Assembly: GCA_937896265.1 (NCBI GenBank)
Contig: CALBMD010000346.1
Location: 1-13,734 of the forward strand
Source of the DNA: an uncultured Pseudomonadota bacterium
GTDB lineage: Bacteria; Bdellovibrionota_B; Oligoflexia; Oligoflexales; Bog-1112
DNA: 13,734 nucleotides
Reading direction: 5' to 3'
In this document: in pieces, positions 1-6,641 of the stretch
Position numbering within the stretch: the first letter of the stretch is position 1
How the letters are laid out: each line of letters opens with the position of its first letter
Program-made: the position numbers and the translations under genes
The notes under the pieces: model-generated
Database searches by the model: none
What the model saw: only the letters and a program-made list of their open reading frames with translations
Told to the model about the DNA's origin: nothing

Positions 1-7
1 AAACGAA

Positions 8-409
8 ATGGAATCTACTAGCCAATGTGAATTAAAAATAAAGAAAGCGGCAAGGGTTTTAGCTGCTCATCTTAGGCTGAAAAACACCGCAGGTCTTTAT
101 CATATGTCTAATGAATATAAGATGGCATTGGTTGGCAATTGTCTGCTTTTCATATTTAAGAAAGTAGCTAAGGGTTTAGAAGAGGGTGATCTATACTCAC
201 TTAGTAAAGAGAGTGTCGATCTGCTTATAGATAACGCAGAGCTTTTTCGGTTTGGTAGTGAAATGTTTGCAACGCGCCTTAAGTTGGCGCTGATCGATGC
301 TATTGATTCTGGTGAGCAGATTTCTTTTTCACAAGCCTATCAAAGGGAGCATAAAAGCTTAGGCATGCAGGTTTTAAGTAAACTTAGAAAAGCTGCAGCA
401 ATGTTTTAG
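8..409 (+). CDS. hypothetical protein, unrecognised
   Basis: I do not recognise this 133-residue protein. It is soluble-looking and mostly helical, with a Lys/Arg-rich start, no signal peptide and no clear membrane segment. Hydrophobic and charged residues alternate through the middle (about residues 40-100), as expected of a small helical bundle. The ATG lies 7 bases from the window edge, so no ribosome-binding site can be checked and the true start may lie further upstream. Its stop overlaps the stop of the convergent DUF2141 gene by 4 bases. Codon use matches the AT-rich neighbours, so it is probably a real gene. No function can be assigned. Confidence 0.6.
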   Translation: MESTSQCELKIKKAARVLAAHLRLKNTAGLYHMSNEYKMALVGNCLLFIFKKVAKGLEEGDLYSLSKESVDLLIDNAELFRFGSEMFATRLKLALIDAIDSGEQISFSQAYQREHKSLGMQVLSKLRKAAAMF

Positions 410-810
410 TGGAGTAAATAGTGCATATGGACTGTGACCAGCGCCAGATTGGGGTTTAAAAGAGCGTCAGTTAGTGAAAAATCTCGAAATGGCGATTCAA
501 TTTTGGAATAACCTAGCCCTTCTTTCGGGAAGAGGAAAAAGTAATAATCTATTTTCTCGTTTTGGTTGGTATCATGATAGGCTTTGAGGGCATAGGGCTT
601 TGTTTGGTTGGGTATTTCAAAACTCATCCTGCCAGCTTTTGCTATCTGGCAGACCTTGAATTCTTCTTGCCAAAGGGTATTCTTATTTTCAATCATGACT
701 GTTAAACACACTTGGCCTTTAGCCGAAGTTAAACCTTCGATATTGACCACCACGGCAAAAATGCGAGAGTGATAACTTAATAAAAACAAAATGATAGTTA
801 TCTTTCTCAT
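406..810 (-). CDS. DUF2141-family exported protein
   Basis: This 134-residue protein has an N-terminal signal peptide (basic MRK, then a hydrophobic stretch, probable cleavage after IFA near residue 19), so it should be periplasmic or secreted. The DUF2141 signature is clear: a small beta-sandwich-like protein with the run AYHDTNQNEKID (residues 77-88, HDxNxNxxxD) followed by PKEGLGYS (about 95-102) and FRDFSL. The Asp/Asn-rich loop looks able to bind calcium, but that is inference; family function is unknown. ATG start with AAGGGG about nine bases upstream. That Shine-Dalgarno lies in a small hairpin (CCCC-ATAA-GGGG on the coding strand), which could limit translation. It is convergent with the preceding gene (4-base overlap). 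Confidence 0.8.
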   Translation of the reverse strand: MRKITIILFLLSYHSRIFAVVVNIEGLTSAKGQVCLTVMIENKNTLWQEEFKVCQIAKAGRMSFEIPNQTKPYALKAYHDTNQNEKIDYYFFLFPKEGLGYSKIESPFRDFSLTDALLNPNLALVTVHMHYLLH

Positions 811-819
811 AATTTTAAA

Positions 820-831
820 CCCCTTATGGGG
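820..831 (-). promoter_or_regulatory. short hairpin covering the DUF2141 ribosome-binding site
   Basis: On the minus strand the leader reads CCCC ATAA GGGG, a 4-bp all-GC stem with a 4-nt loop. The GGGG arm is the Shine-Dalgarno of the gene starting at 810. The hairpin is visible in the sequence; a regulatory effect is inference, and the short stem could be chance. Confidence 0.25.
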
Positions 832-947
832 GATCGGTCTCTAAAAAGTAAAATTTAGGGAATATAGAAGATATAGTTTAAATGGGCTTTATTTTCAAAC
901 TGTTATAGGATAAAAGAAAAACCTAACGTCAAATTAAGGAAAAAGAT

Positions 948-1553
948 ATGAGGCAATTAAATCGAGTATTGTTGATCGGGGCTATGTTAAGCGTTAGCGC
1001 TTGTTGGTCAAAATTTCAGGGTACCTATAAAGATCCTAATGCAGTGGAAATAATAGACGAGTATTGGAACGAAACAGATGCTCGCCAGACCGCTGAGGTA
1101 TTGATTAATGAAATGTTATCGAGACCTTGGCTTAATAATTTCAAGGGCGAGAAAAAAGCCAAGCCCATTGTTATTACAAAAGATACAGAAAATCGTACTT
1201 CTGAGCATCTTGATACCCAAGCTTTGAATGAGTTTATTCGCAATCAATTAATCAATTCTGGGTCAATTCGCTTTGTTGACGCTGCTTCGCGCGATAAGAT
1301 CTTGAAAGAGATTCAATATCAAGAAGAAAGTGGTATGGTGGCACAGCACACTAGGAAGAAAAAAGGCAAGCAGATTGGCGCTGATTTTTTCTTAAGTGGA
1401 GCTATTTCAGCGCAGGAACACTCCAAAGATGGTGTGAAGACAGTTACTTATCAAACAAACTTAATTCTGACAGATTTGGAGACTTCTGAGATTGTTTGGA
1501 GCGGTACACATCGTGTTAGTAAAAAATTCCAACGTTCTAGGAGCGTAATCTAG
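948..1553 (+). CDS. lpoB: LpoB-like penicillin-binding protein activator lipoprotein
   Basis: This 201-residue lipoprotein resembles LpoB (PF13036), the outer-membrane lipoprotein that activates the bifunctional peptidoglycan synthase PBP1b in E. coli. It has a signal peptide with lipobox VSAC (Cys19), a central part containing the family-like run IVITKDTENRTSEHLDTQ and an amphipathic helix ending LINSGSIRFVD, and a C-terminal GADFFLSGAIS ... LILTDLETSEIVWSG strand pair typical of the family's alpha/beta fold. ATG start with AAGGA about eight bases upstream. The TAG stop is followed directly by the next ATG, so the two are surely co-transcribed. Enterobacterial LpoB has a long disordered linker; here it is short, as in many LpoB-like proteins outside that group. 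The family is clear; PBP partnership is inferred. Confidence 0.82.
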   Translation: MRQLNRVLLIGAMLSVSACWSKFQGTYKDPNAVEIIDEYWNETDARQTAEVLINEMLSRPWLNNFKGEKKAKPIVITKDTENRTSEHLDTQALNEFIRNQLINSGSIRFVDAASRDKILKEIQYQEESGMVAQHTRKKKGKQIGADFFLSGAISAQEHSKDGVKTVTYQTNLILTDLETSEIVWSGTHRVSKKFQRSRSVI

Positions 1554-2846
1554 ATGACACAAAGCCTCAAAGCCTTCTTGTTTATTGCCCTTGTTTCATG
1601 TGCTTCTTATACTGAGCAGACGGAATCAGTGCGTCGCAGCTATTATATGGGTGATAACGAGTTGGCATTGAGTAAGCTTGAGAAGTCTGATCTTAAAACA
1701 GATCATAAGAGCAAGCTGCTCTATCATCTAGAGAAATCTTCGATTTTAGATCGGCTAGGTCGCTTTGATCAGCAGCGGCAAGAGCTTTTTACTGCTGACA
1801 AGGTAGCTGCAGATCTTTTTTCTGTAAGCATCACCAACACAGCGCAGACTTTTATTTTAAGTGAAAGATCAGCTGACTATGCAGGCGAGGATTTTGAGAA
1901 AGTTGCTATTCATATCATGCTGGCGCTGTCTTTTATTGAAGAAAAAAACTTTAACGCTGCTCTTATTGAGGCACGTAAGATCAATAATGTCCTTAAAGAG
2001 ATCACCAAGGACTATGAAAGCAATAATAATTCTTATAATGAAGATGCCTTTGCTCGGTTGTTATCTGGGATAATTTATGAAGCATTAGGTCAAAGTGATG
2101 ATGCAATTATTGATTATCGCAAAGCCTATCAACTTTATAATTCAAAGGGGTTTCGCAATTTTTGTGATGAAGGCGGCGCCCCTAGCTTCTTAGTCAAGTC
2201 AATGTTAAATTTGGCCACAGAAAGAAAGAGGAAAGATTTATTTGATCAAGTTGTGAAAGAAAACCCTTCTGCCCATGAAGAGTGGCTTAAGACTCATTTT
2301 AAGAGCAAATCGCATGGTGAGCTTATCGTTATTCATCAACAAGGTAGCATTGCAATTAAGAGAGCTAAAGAGTTTATTTTGCCATTTGGCCGACAAATAG
2401 TGCGGTTTAGTTTTCCTTATTACCCAGAGCCAGCTAGCTTTAATAGTTATGTTGGTTTTACAGGCGTGAAATTAAATAATGGCTTTGCAATAGAGGGTAG
2501 CAATGTCTCTAATTTAGACCGTATTGCATATCAAACTCTTGAAGATAGACGAGGCCGTTTGATTGCCAAGAGCGCAGCTCGACTGATTGCTAAAGGCCAA
2601 TTAAATGAGCAGGCGAGGCAAAACTTTGGGCCCCTTGGGGGACTTTTAGCCAATATATTTACAGCAGCAACGGAGACGGCAGATACGCGCAGTTGGACTC
2701 TTTTGCCAAAGCGATTTTATATCACTCGTTTGAGTTTGCCGGTGGGTGAGCATCATGTGCAGTTATTAACAGATGGTCGGTTAAGTCAAATTTTGGATTT
2801 AAAAGTAGAGAGCGGCAGTAAAATCATGGTTCGTGCTTCAGGCTAG
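1554..2846 (+). CDS. COG3014-type TPR lipoprotein
   Basis: This 430-residue lipoprotein (lipobox LVSC, Cys16) begins on the base after the lpoB stop, with AGGAG about ten bases upstream inside lpoB. The N-terminal half is helical with tetratricopeptide-like units, clearest around residues 125-190 (FNAALIEARKINN ... GIIYEALGQSDDAIIDYRKA). The C-terminal half looks like a beta-rich domain with runs such as VGFTGVKLNNGF and, near the end, TRSWTLLPKRFYITRLSLP. This layout matches COG3014 proteins, which from memory commonly sit beside lpoB-like genes. The exact role is unknown; a function in outer-membrane or peptidoglycan maintenance alongside the LpoB-like protein is inference from the operon. 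Confidence 0.75.
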   Translation: MTQSLKAFLFIALVSCASYTEQTESVRRSYYMGDNELALSKLEKSDLKTDHKSKLLYHLEKSSILDRLGRFDQQRQELFTADKVAADLFSVSITNTAQTFILSERSADYAGEDFEKVAIHIMLALSFIEEKNFNAALIEARKINNVLKEITKDYESNNNSYNEDAFARLLSGIIYEALGQSDDAIIDYRKAYQLYNSKGFRNFCDEGGAPSFLVKSMLNLATERKRKDLFDQVVKENPSAHEEWLKTHFKSKSHGELIVIHQQGSIAIKRAKEFILPFGRQIVRFSFPYYPEPASFNSYVGFTGVKLNNGFAIEGSNVSNLDRIAYQTLEDRRGRLIAKSAARLIAKGQLNEQARQNFGPLGGLLANIFTAATETADTRSWTLLPKRFYITRLSLPVGEHHVQLLTDGRLSQILDLKVESGSKIMVRASG

Positions 2847-2853
2847 CTTTCTT

Positions 2854-2893
2854 GAGAGGAACCATCTGTGTCCAAAGCTTATTTCCTATCAAC
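2854..2893. repeat. extragenic repeat, short copy
   Basis: Eight bases after the COG3014 stop, this segment starts with GAGGAACCATCTG and ends with AAGCTTATTTCCT. The two ends are imperfect inverted repeats (AGGAA / TTCCT). The same two end sequences reappear at 6476-6559, again just after a stop codon on the plus strand, which suggests a dispersed extragenic element. It could act as a 3'-end RNA structure, but there is no T-tract, so it is not a classical terminator. Confidence 0.5.
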
Positions 2894-2928
2894 TCATCTC
2901 TTTGCCTAAACCTTCTACTTCTATTCGG

Positions 2929-3783
2929 CTAGTGTTTACTGAAGTAGCCTTCTGTTCCTTCAAAATAGTGATTAGGCCCGCTAGATAAAACATTGTTATC
3001 ATCATCGACAATTTTTTGTTCTAAGGCTCGTATATCCTGAAATTCATAGGATGAATCAGGATTAAACAGGATTTTTATATTTAAGATTTGATTTTCATAG
3101 CTTGCTGTATCCGTATTAAAAGTGTTTTTGAAACTGAGTACAAACTCCCTGTGTCCATAATTTTGAGCTTTTACAAAGGGCATAAATTCTTTTGTAATAC
3201 TGTTAAAATCGCTGCTAAATACCGTGTTAATTTCAAAGGCATCTGTTTCTTTAATATTCTCCAGTCGGAAGCGAAAACTGCCTTGACCTTGTTCTGATGA
3301 GTTGGGTTTGATTTGCAAGCTGCCATATTGTAATCGAACAATCGGTTTAGGGTTAACAACAACAGGGACAGTTAAAAGAGTGCCTTGGTATTTGAATGTG
3401 ACATTACACCCAAGCTTAATACCAGTAACAAGGCCAGTTTGATCCACACTGACTTGAGCTTGGTTGCTAGAGAGCCACTCTCCTTCTTTGGAGACGTCTA
3501 TTTTTTTTCCCTTTTGGACAAGAAAAGCTTTGACCCTAATCTTTTCTTGATAGCGTATCAGTATTTCTGCAGGTTCTAACTGAAGACTAGAATCAGCATT
3601 TAACTGTCTTTCTGGGCCAAAATCACCTCCGTGGTCTTGATTTTGGTTGTGCGTTAAGTCATCATTTTCTTTTATATCGTGCTTTTTCTCATTGACAGCG
3701 CCTTGCTGATCGCTGAAGCGAGTGCTATTTGTCCGGCAAGCTAGGCAGCTTAAAAGAGCAACAATAATTTTTATTCGAGGCAT
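2929..3783 (-). CDS. lipoprotein with bacterial Ig-like (BIG2-type) domain
   Basis: I start this protein at 3783 (284 residues), because AGGGG lies six bases upstream and the lipoprotein signal begins there (MPRIKIIVALLSCLAC; lipobox LLSC or CLAC, Cys13 or Cys16). A charged, Asn/Gln/Asp-rich linker follows to about residue 65. Then comes a bacterial Ig-like segment with the BIG2 pattern (LQLEPAEILIRYQEKI ... WLSSNQAQVSVDQTGLVTG ... VTFKYQGTLLTVPVVV). The C-terminal part is beta-rich and unrecognised. The start overlaps the end of endA by 13 bases, so translation is probably coupled. A surface or periplasmic adhesion/scaffold role is only a guess from the fold. Confidence 0.65.
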   Translation of the reverse strand: MPRIKIIVALLSCLACRTNSTRFSDQQGAVNEKKHDIKENDDLTHNQNQDHGGDFGPERQLNADSSLQLEPAEILIRYQEKIRVKAFLVQKGKKIDVSKEGEWLSSNQAQVSVDQTGLVTGIKLGCNVTFKYQGTLLTVPVVVNPKPIVRLQYGSLQIKPNSSEQGQGSFRFRLENIKETDAFEINTVFSSDFNSITKEFMPFVKAQNYGHREFVLSFKNTFNTDTASYENQILNIKILFNPDSSYEFQDIRALEQKIVDDDNNVLSSGPNHYFEGTEGYFSKH

Positions 3784-4610
3784 GATTTCCCCTGCTTTGA
3801 ATGACTGCAATTTTCTTCTCCAGAAGCAATTTTATTATCTTCGATAAAAGAATTGGTATTCCCTTGGATTCTGGCAATTATTTTGGCGCGTTTGCGTTCA
3901 AAAGGAGTTGGGGGATGCATGCGGTTCCATGCCGCAAAGAGTTTTTTATTTTTTCGACTAATAATGCCATGGCCAGGATAGCTTGTATCCATATAAAGAT
4001 AGGCGCGGGCAACAAATCCTTGGTCCTCTGGTCTTGGTTCGATAGTTTTGTTCCATATTTTTGTTGAGCAGTTGCCAAGTTGGCCCTGAGAGCCTTCGAT
4101 AACACCCATATCGTAATTGCTTCGTAATCCATTAACCTCGCCAATAGCAGGAACAAGATTGTGCATATCAGCTTCCATGCGACGGAATGTCGCAGATACA
4201 AGCTGAGCGCAACGTCTACCGCGGAAGGATCGACCTTTAGAATCAACACAATCAGGGTGTCCATCTCGCCAAGCAGAAAATGATTGGCCAAAGCTAGAAG
4301 CCGGCACAATGTGCTCCCATTCCACGCGCTTTGCTCTTTCATAGGATTTTTGTGGGATATAATTGCAGCTTTTTAGATCTACTTCTCGTCCAAAAAAACG
4401 GCAGCCACAATAAAAAGTGATCGGATGTTCACGATAGATATCAAAAAGAATCACTTTGGCTTGGTTAAAATTATCGATGCGTTTGTTGCCTTGAAGAGGT
4501 TCTTCTATAAGTGCTGGAGGATTTTGGGAGGTTTTAAAATCTGGTTTACCACGAAAATAGACAGCTCCAATGATAAAGAAGATAGATAACAAAAAGGTGC
4601 GAAGATTCAT
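3771..4610 (-). CDS. endA: endonuclease I (EndA/Vvn family)
   Basis: This 279-residue secreted DNase belongs to the endonuclease I family (periplasmic, Mg-dependent, beta-beta-alpha-metal nuclease). An N-terminal hydrophobic segment (residues 4-19) should export it. The family motifs appear in order: ITFYCGC (64-70), EWEHIVPAS (98-106, catalytic-type His100), MEADMHNLVPAIGEVNG (145-161, metal-ligand Asn), ARAYLYM (201-207) and RIQGNTNSF (247-255). Cysteines at 68, 70, 82, 121, 134 and 181 suggest the disulfides typical of the family. It starts 12 bases after the DUF4336 gene and overlaps the following lipoprotein gene. Family members degrade extracellular or periplasmic DNA, for nutrition or as a barrier to uptake. 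The ribosome-binding site is weak. Confidence 0.92.
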   Translation of the reverse strand: MNLRTFLLSIFFIIGAVYFRGKPDFKTSQNPPALIEEPLQGNKRIDNFNQAKVILFDIYREHPITFYCGCRFFGREVDLKSCNYIPQKSYERAKRVEWEHIVPASSFGQSFSAWRDGHPDCVDSKGRSFRGRRCAQLVSATFRRMEADMHNLVPAIGEVNGLRSNYDMGVIEGSQGQLGNCSTKIWNKTIEPRPEDQGFVARAYLYMDTSYPGHGIISRKNKKLFAAWNRMHPPTPFERKRAKIIARIQGNTNSFIEDNKIASGEENCSHSKQGKSCLE

Positions 4611-4622
4611 TGACGAGACGAC

Positions 4623-5303
4623 CTATACAAATAAAGAGCTAGCCATCTTTGGGATGTTGAAAGCGTCTACTAAATCCCCTTGACTAGCGACAGCTTGTCT
4701 TATTTTCCAGCTGGTAAGAATATCAATGGTAGCGTTATAAGCATATTTATTTCGAATAGAAGTACGAAACATTCTTGATTGGCCAGGGCTACCAATAGTG
4801 ATGCCTTGCCACCGCCAAAATAGACGAGCTAAAAATCCCCCCTTGGCAATATAGCTAAGAAGATTGGCCGAGAGTAAGGTCCGGCTTGGGTAGTGATAGA
4901 GGACGTATTCATTGACAAGAGGCATCCCATCGATACGAAGCAGCGTCAAGGTGCTATTCCATGAAAAAATTTCCATAGGATCTAAGATTTCTTTATTAAC
5001 AATTTGATTTAAGCGAGCAGAATGGACATAAGAATCCCCAGAATACAAAAGGAGTGCTCGGGGAAAAAATTCCATAAAAGCTGCAGCATTCTTATTATGA
5101 TGAGGATTAGGAGAAATCACAATCGACGGTTTACCAAGATCAGTAATAATTTGAAGTATCTCAGGTGAAGGAGTAAAGGGAGCATAGATGAGAAGGGAAC
5201 GATCGCTGAGTCGGACAATACTCATTGTCCGAGAAAGATCGATTCCCAAAAAACTTAAGGGTTCTTTAATGATCCAAAGATCGTTGTGGATCTGAGTAAG
5301 CAT
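4623..5303 (-). CDS. DUF4336-family protein (metallo-hydrolase-like fold)
   Basis: This 226-residue protein matches DUF4336 in layout: an N-terminal run with hydrophobic strand pattern (LWIIKEPLSFLG), then SIVRLSDRSLLIYAPFTP, then ISPNPHHN (63-70) where metallo-beta-lactamase-like folds place their His cluster, and LLLYSGD. The full HxHxDH metal motif is not present, so hydrolase activity is uncertain. The protein has no signal peptide. It leads a minus-strand group with endA (12-base gap) and the Ig-like lipoprotein. The start codon is ATG with AAAAAGGG only three bases away, which is close for a ribosome-binding site, so the start is likely but not certain. Function unknown. Confidence 0.72.
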   Translation of the reverse strand: MLTQIHNDLWIIKEPLSFLGIDLSRTMSIVRLSDRSLLIYAPFTPSPEILQIITDLGKPSIVISPNPHHNKNAAAFMEFFPRALLLYSGDSYVHSARLNQIVNKEILDPMEIFSWNSTLTLLRIDGMPLVNEYVLYHYPSRTLLSANLLSYIAKGGFLARLFWRWQGITIGSPGQSRMFRTSIRNKYAYNATIDILTSWKIRQAVASQGDLVDAFNIPKMASSLFV

Positions 5304-5563
5304 AGGCCCTTTTTGATGTTGATTTTGATTCTCTAAAATTACTTTTCAATCTTTTTTCTAAAAACGCAAGTCCTAGGTTTAAAAAGCATCAATTCCAGCT
5401 AATTGGTTTCTTAGAAAATAGCTTCTGAAGAAGGTGTTTTTGTGAAATTTCACCTTAAATCTTCTTTCTTGCTGGGAATTCAATTATGAAGGGGTAAAAA
5501 TTTAAGAAATTTTGGTAGCTGCCGACCAGATGGGTAGAAGTTAGCTTCTAACTAAAAGAATTT
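5304..5563. other. divergent intergenic region with a leader hairpin
   Basis: This 260-base AT-rich spacer separates the DUF4336 gene from the UbiA-family gene, so promoters for both should lie here; I see no convincing -35/-10 pair. An imperfect hairpin spans 5427-5464 (GAAG-AAGGTG pairing with CACCTT-AAAT-CTTC, with TGAAATTTCA between the arms). A second small pair (AGAAG / CTTCT, 5535-5549) sits just before the ubiA-family start. Either could be a leader structure or regulator site. Confidence 0.35.
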
Positions 5564-6469
5564 ATGGAACAATCAGAAAAAAATTTCTCAATGCTCAGGA
5601 AAAGTATTTTGCTTCTTGAAGCATGTAGACCTCATCAGTGGGTGAAAAACCTTCTACTTGTTGTACCAGCTTTGCTAGCTCACTACCGTTTAGATGAGGA
5701 AACAATAAAAAAGCTAATCATTGCTGTCATCTCTTTCTCAGCTATAGCCTCAGCCATCTATTTATTTAATGATTTGGTCGATCTGAGGCAAGATCGTTTG
5801 CACCCCGTAAAAAAGAACAGGGTGCTGGCCCGAGGTGATTTATCTACCCCCATTGTTTTGATTCTTTTTTTGTGTCTGGTGGCACTAAGTATCTGGTTAG
5901 GTTGGCAGCTTTCTATCTATTTTGTTTGGATGATCGGTTTTTATATCCTATTTAACCTTATCTACTCTTTCAAACTAAAACACGTTACGATCGTCAATGC
6001 TTTGATGTTGGCTACTTTTTATAATTGGCGTATTTTGAGTGGAGGCATTGCCGCAGGCATCTTGATCTCACCTTGGCTGCTTGGTTTTTCAAACTTCTTT
6101 TTTTTGTCGCTGGCTTCTTGTAAAAAATGTGCTGATATCAATGTCCTGGCAACCACTTCATCCTCTGCCACCGATAAAGTTTATGAAATCCGCGACCTGC
6201 AATTTCTTAGTGTGCTAGGGCTTGGCAGTGGCCTGCTATCGGTGTTGGTCTTAGCTATTTATATTACGCAAGAGGATGTTTTGGCGCATTATTCTCATTC
6301 AGAGTTTCTTTGGATCTTATGCTTGGTTCTGCTTTATTGGATTATGCGTCAATGGCTTTTGACATCGCGTCAAAAAATGCTGACAGATCCAGTACTATTT
6401 GCTGTAAAAGACTCTGTTACCTACTTTGTTGGCGTATTGGTCCTTGTCATTTTATTTCTTGCCCGTTAG
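5564..6469 (+). CDS. UbiA-superfamily prenyltransferase, decaprenyl-phosphate phosphoribosyltransferase type
   Basis: This 301-residue polytopic membrane protein (about eight or nine hydrophobic segments) opens with CRPHQWVKNLLL (21-32), the hallmark of the decaprenyl-phosphate phosphoribosyltransferase branch of the UbiA superfamily. The aspartate-rich active-site loop follows: NDLVDLRQDRLHPVKKNR (69-86, NDxxDxxxDRxHPxK), which binds the phosphate or pyrophosphate with Mg. A later conserved part reads YSFKLKHVTIVNALMLA (134-150), then WRILSGGIA and SPWLL ... SLASCKKCADI. In relatives I expect an aspartate where this protein has Asn145. Members move phosphoribose (or a similar group) to a polyprenyl phosphate, feeding cell-envelope glycans. 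The ATG has only a weak AAAAGA upstream; an internal ATG at 5591 is possible. Substrate is not known. Confidence 0.85.
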   Translation: MEQSEKNFSMLRKSILLLEACRPHQWVKNLLLVVPALLAHYRLDEETIKKLIIAVISFSAIASAIYLFNDLVDLRQDRLHPVKKNRVLARGDLSTPIVLILFLCLVALSIWLGWQLSIYFVWMIGFYILFNLIYSFKLKHVTIVNALMLATFYNWRILSGGIAAGILISPWLLGFSNFFFLSLASCKKCADINVLATTSSSATDKVYEIRDLQFLSVLGLGSGLLSVLVLAIYITQEDVLAHYSHSEFLWILCLVLLYWIMRQWLLTSRQKMLTDPVLFAVKDSVTYFVGVLVLVILFLAR

Positions 6470-6474
6470 ATTTT

Positions 6475-6589
6475 GGGAGGAACCATCTGCGAGGTTTCCT
6501 TCCAAGCCCACATCCTTGCGAAAGTTGAGACTTGGTTTGCGTGCGAAGCTTGTTTCCTCCCAAGCCCACATCCTTGCAAAAGTTGAGAC
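6475..6589. repeat. extragenic repeat, long copy with tandem 38-bp units
   Basis: Six bases after the stop of the prenyltransferase gene, GAGGAACCATCTG (as at 2856) opens a complex repeat. It contains two 38-base units at 6494-6531 and 6552-6589, matching at 36 of 38 positions, 58 bases apart (core AAGCCCACATCCTTGC ... AAAGTTGAGAC). The start GGGAGGAACC and the internal TTTCCTCCC (6553-6561) are also inverted relative to each other. The end AAGCTTGTTTCCT matches the short copy at 2854-2893. Both copies directly follow plus-strand stop codons. There is no transposase. It may affect mRNA 3' ends or be a non-autonomous element. Confidence 0.6.
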
Positions 6590-6641
6590 AAAAGTTGGAA
6601 TTTGAGTTGTTTAGTTAAGCTTTTTTTTAGGGAGTGTCATC

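Noticed and set aside
3878..4342. A hydrophobic 154-residue protein within endA
   Set aside because: It is an alternative frame of endA, whose motifs are unmistakable in the main frame.
6494..6589. A CRISPR array
   Set aside because: Only two 38-base units with a 20-base gap, embedded in inverted repeats, and no cas gene nearby.
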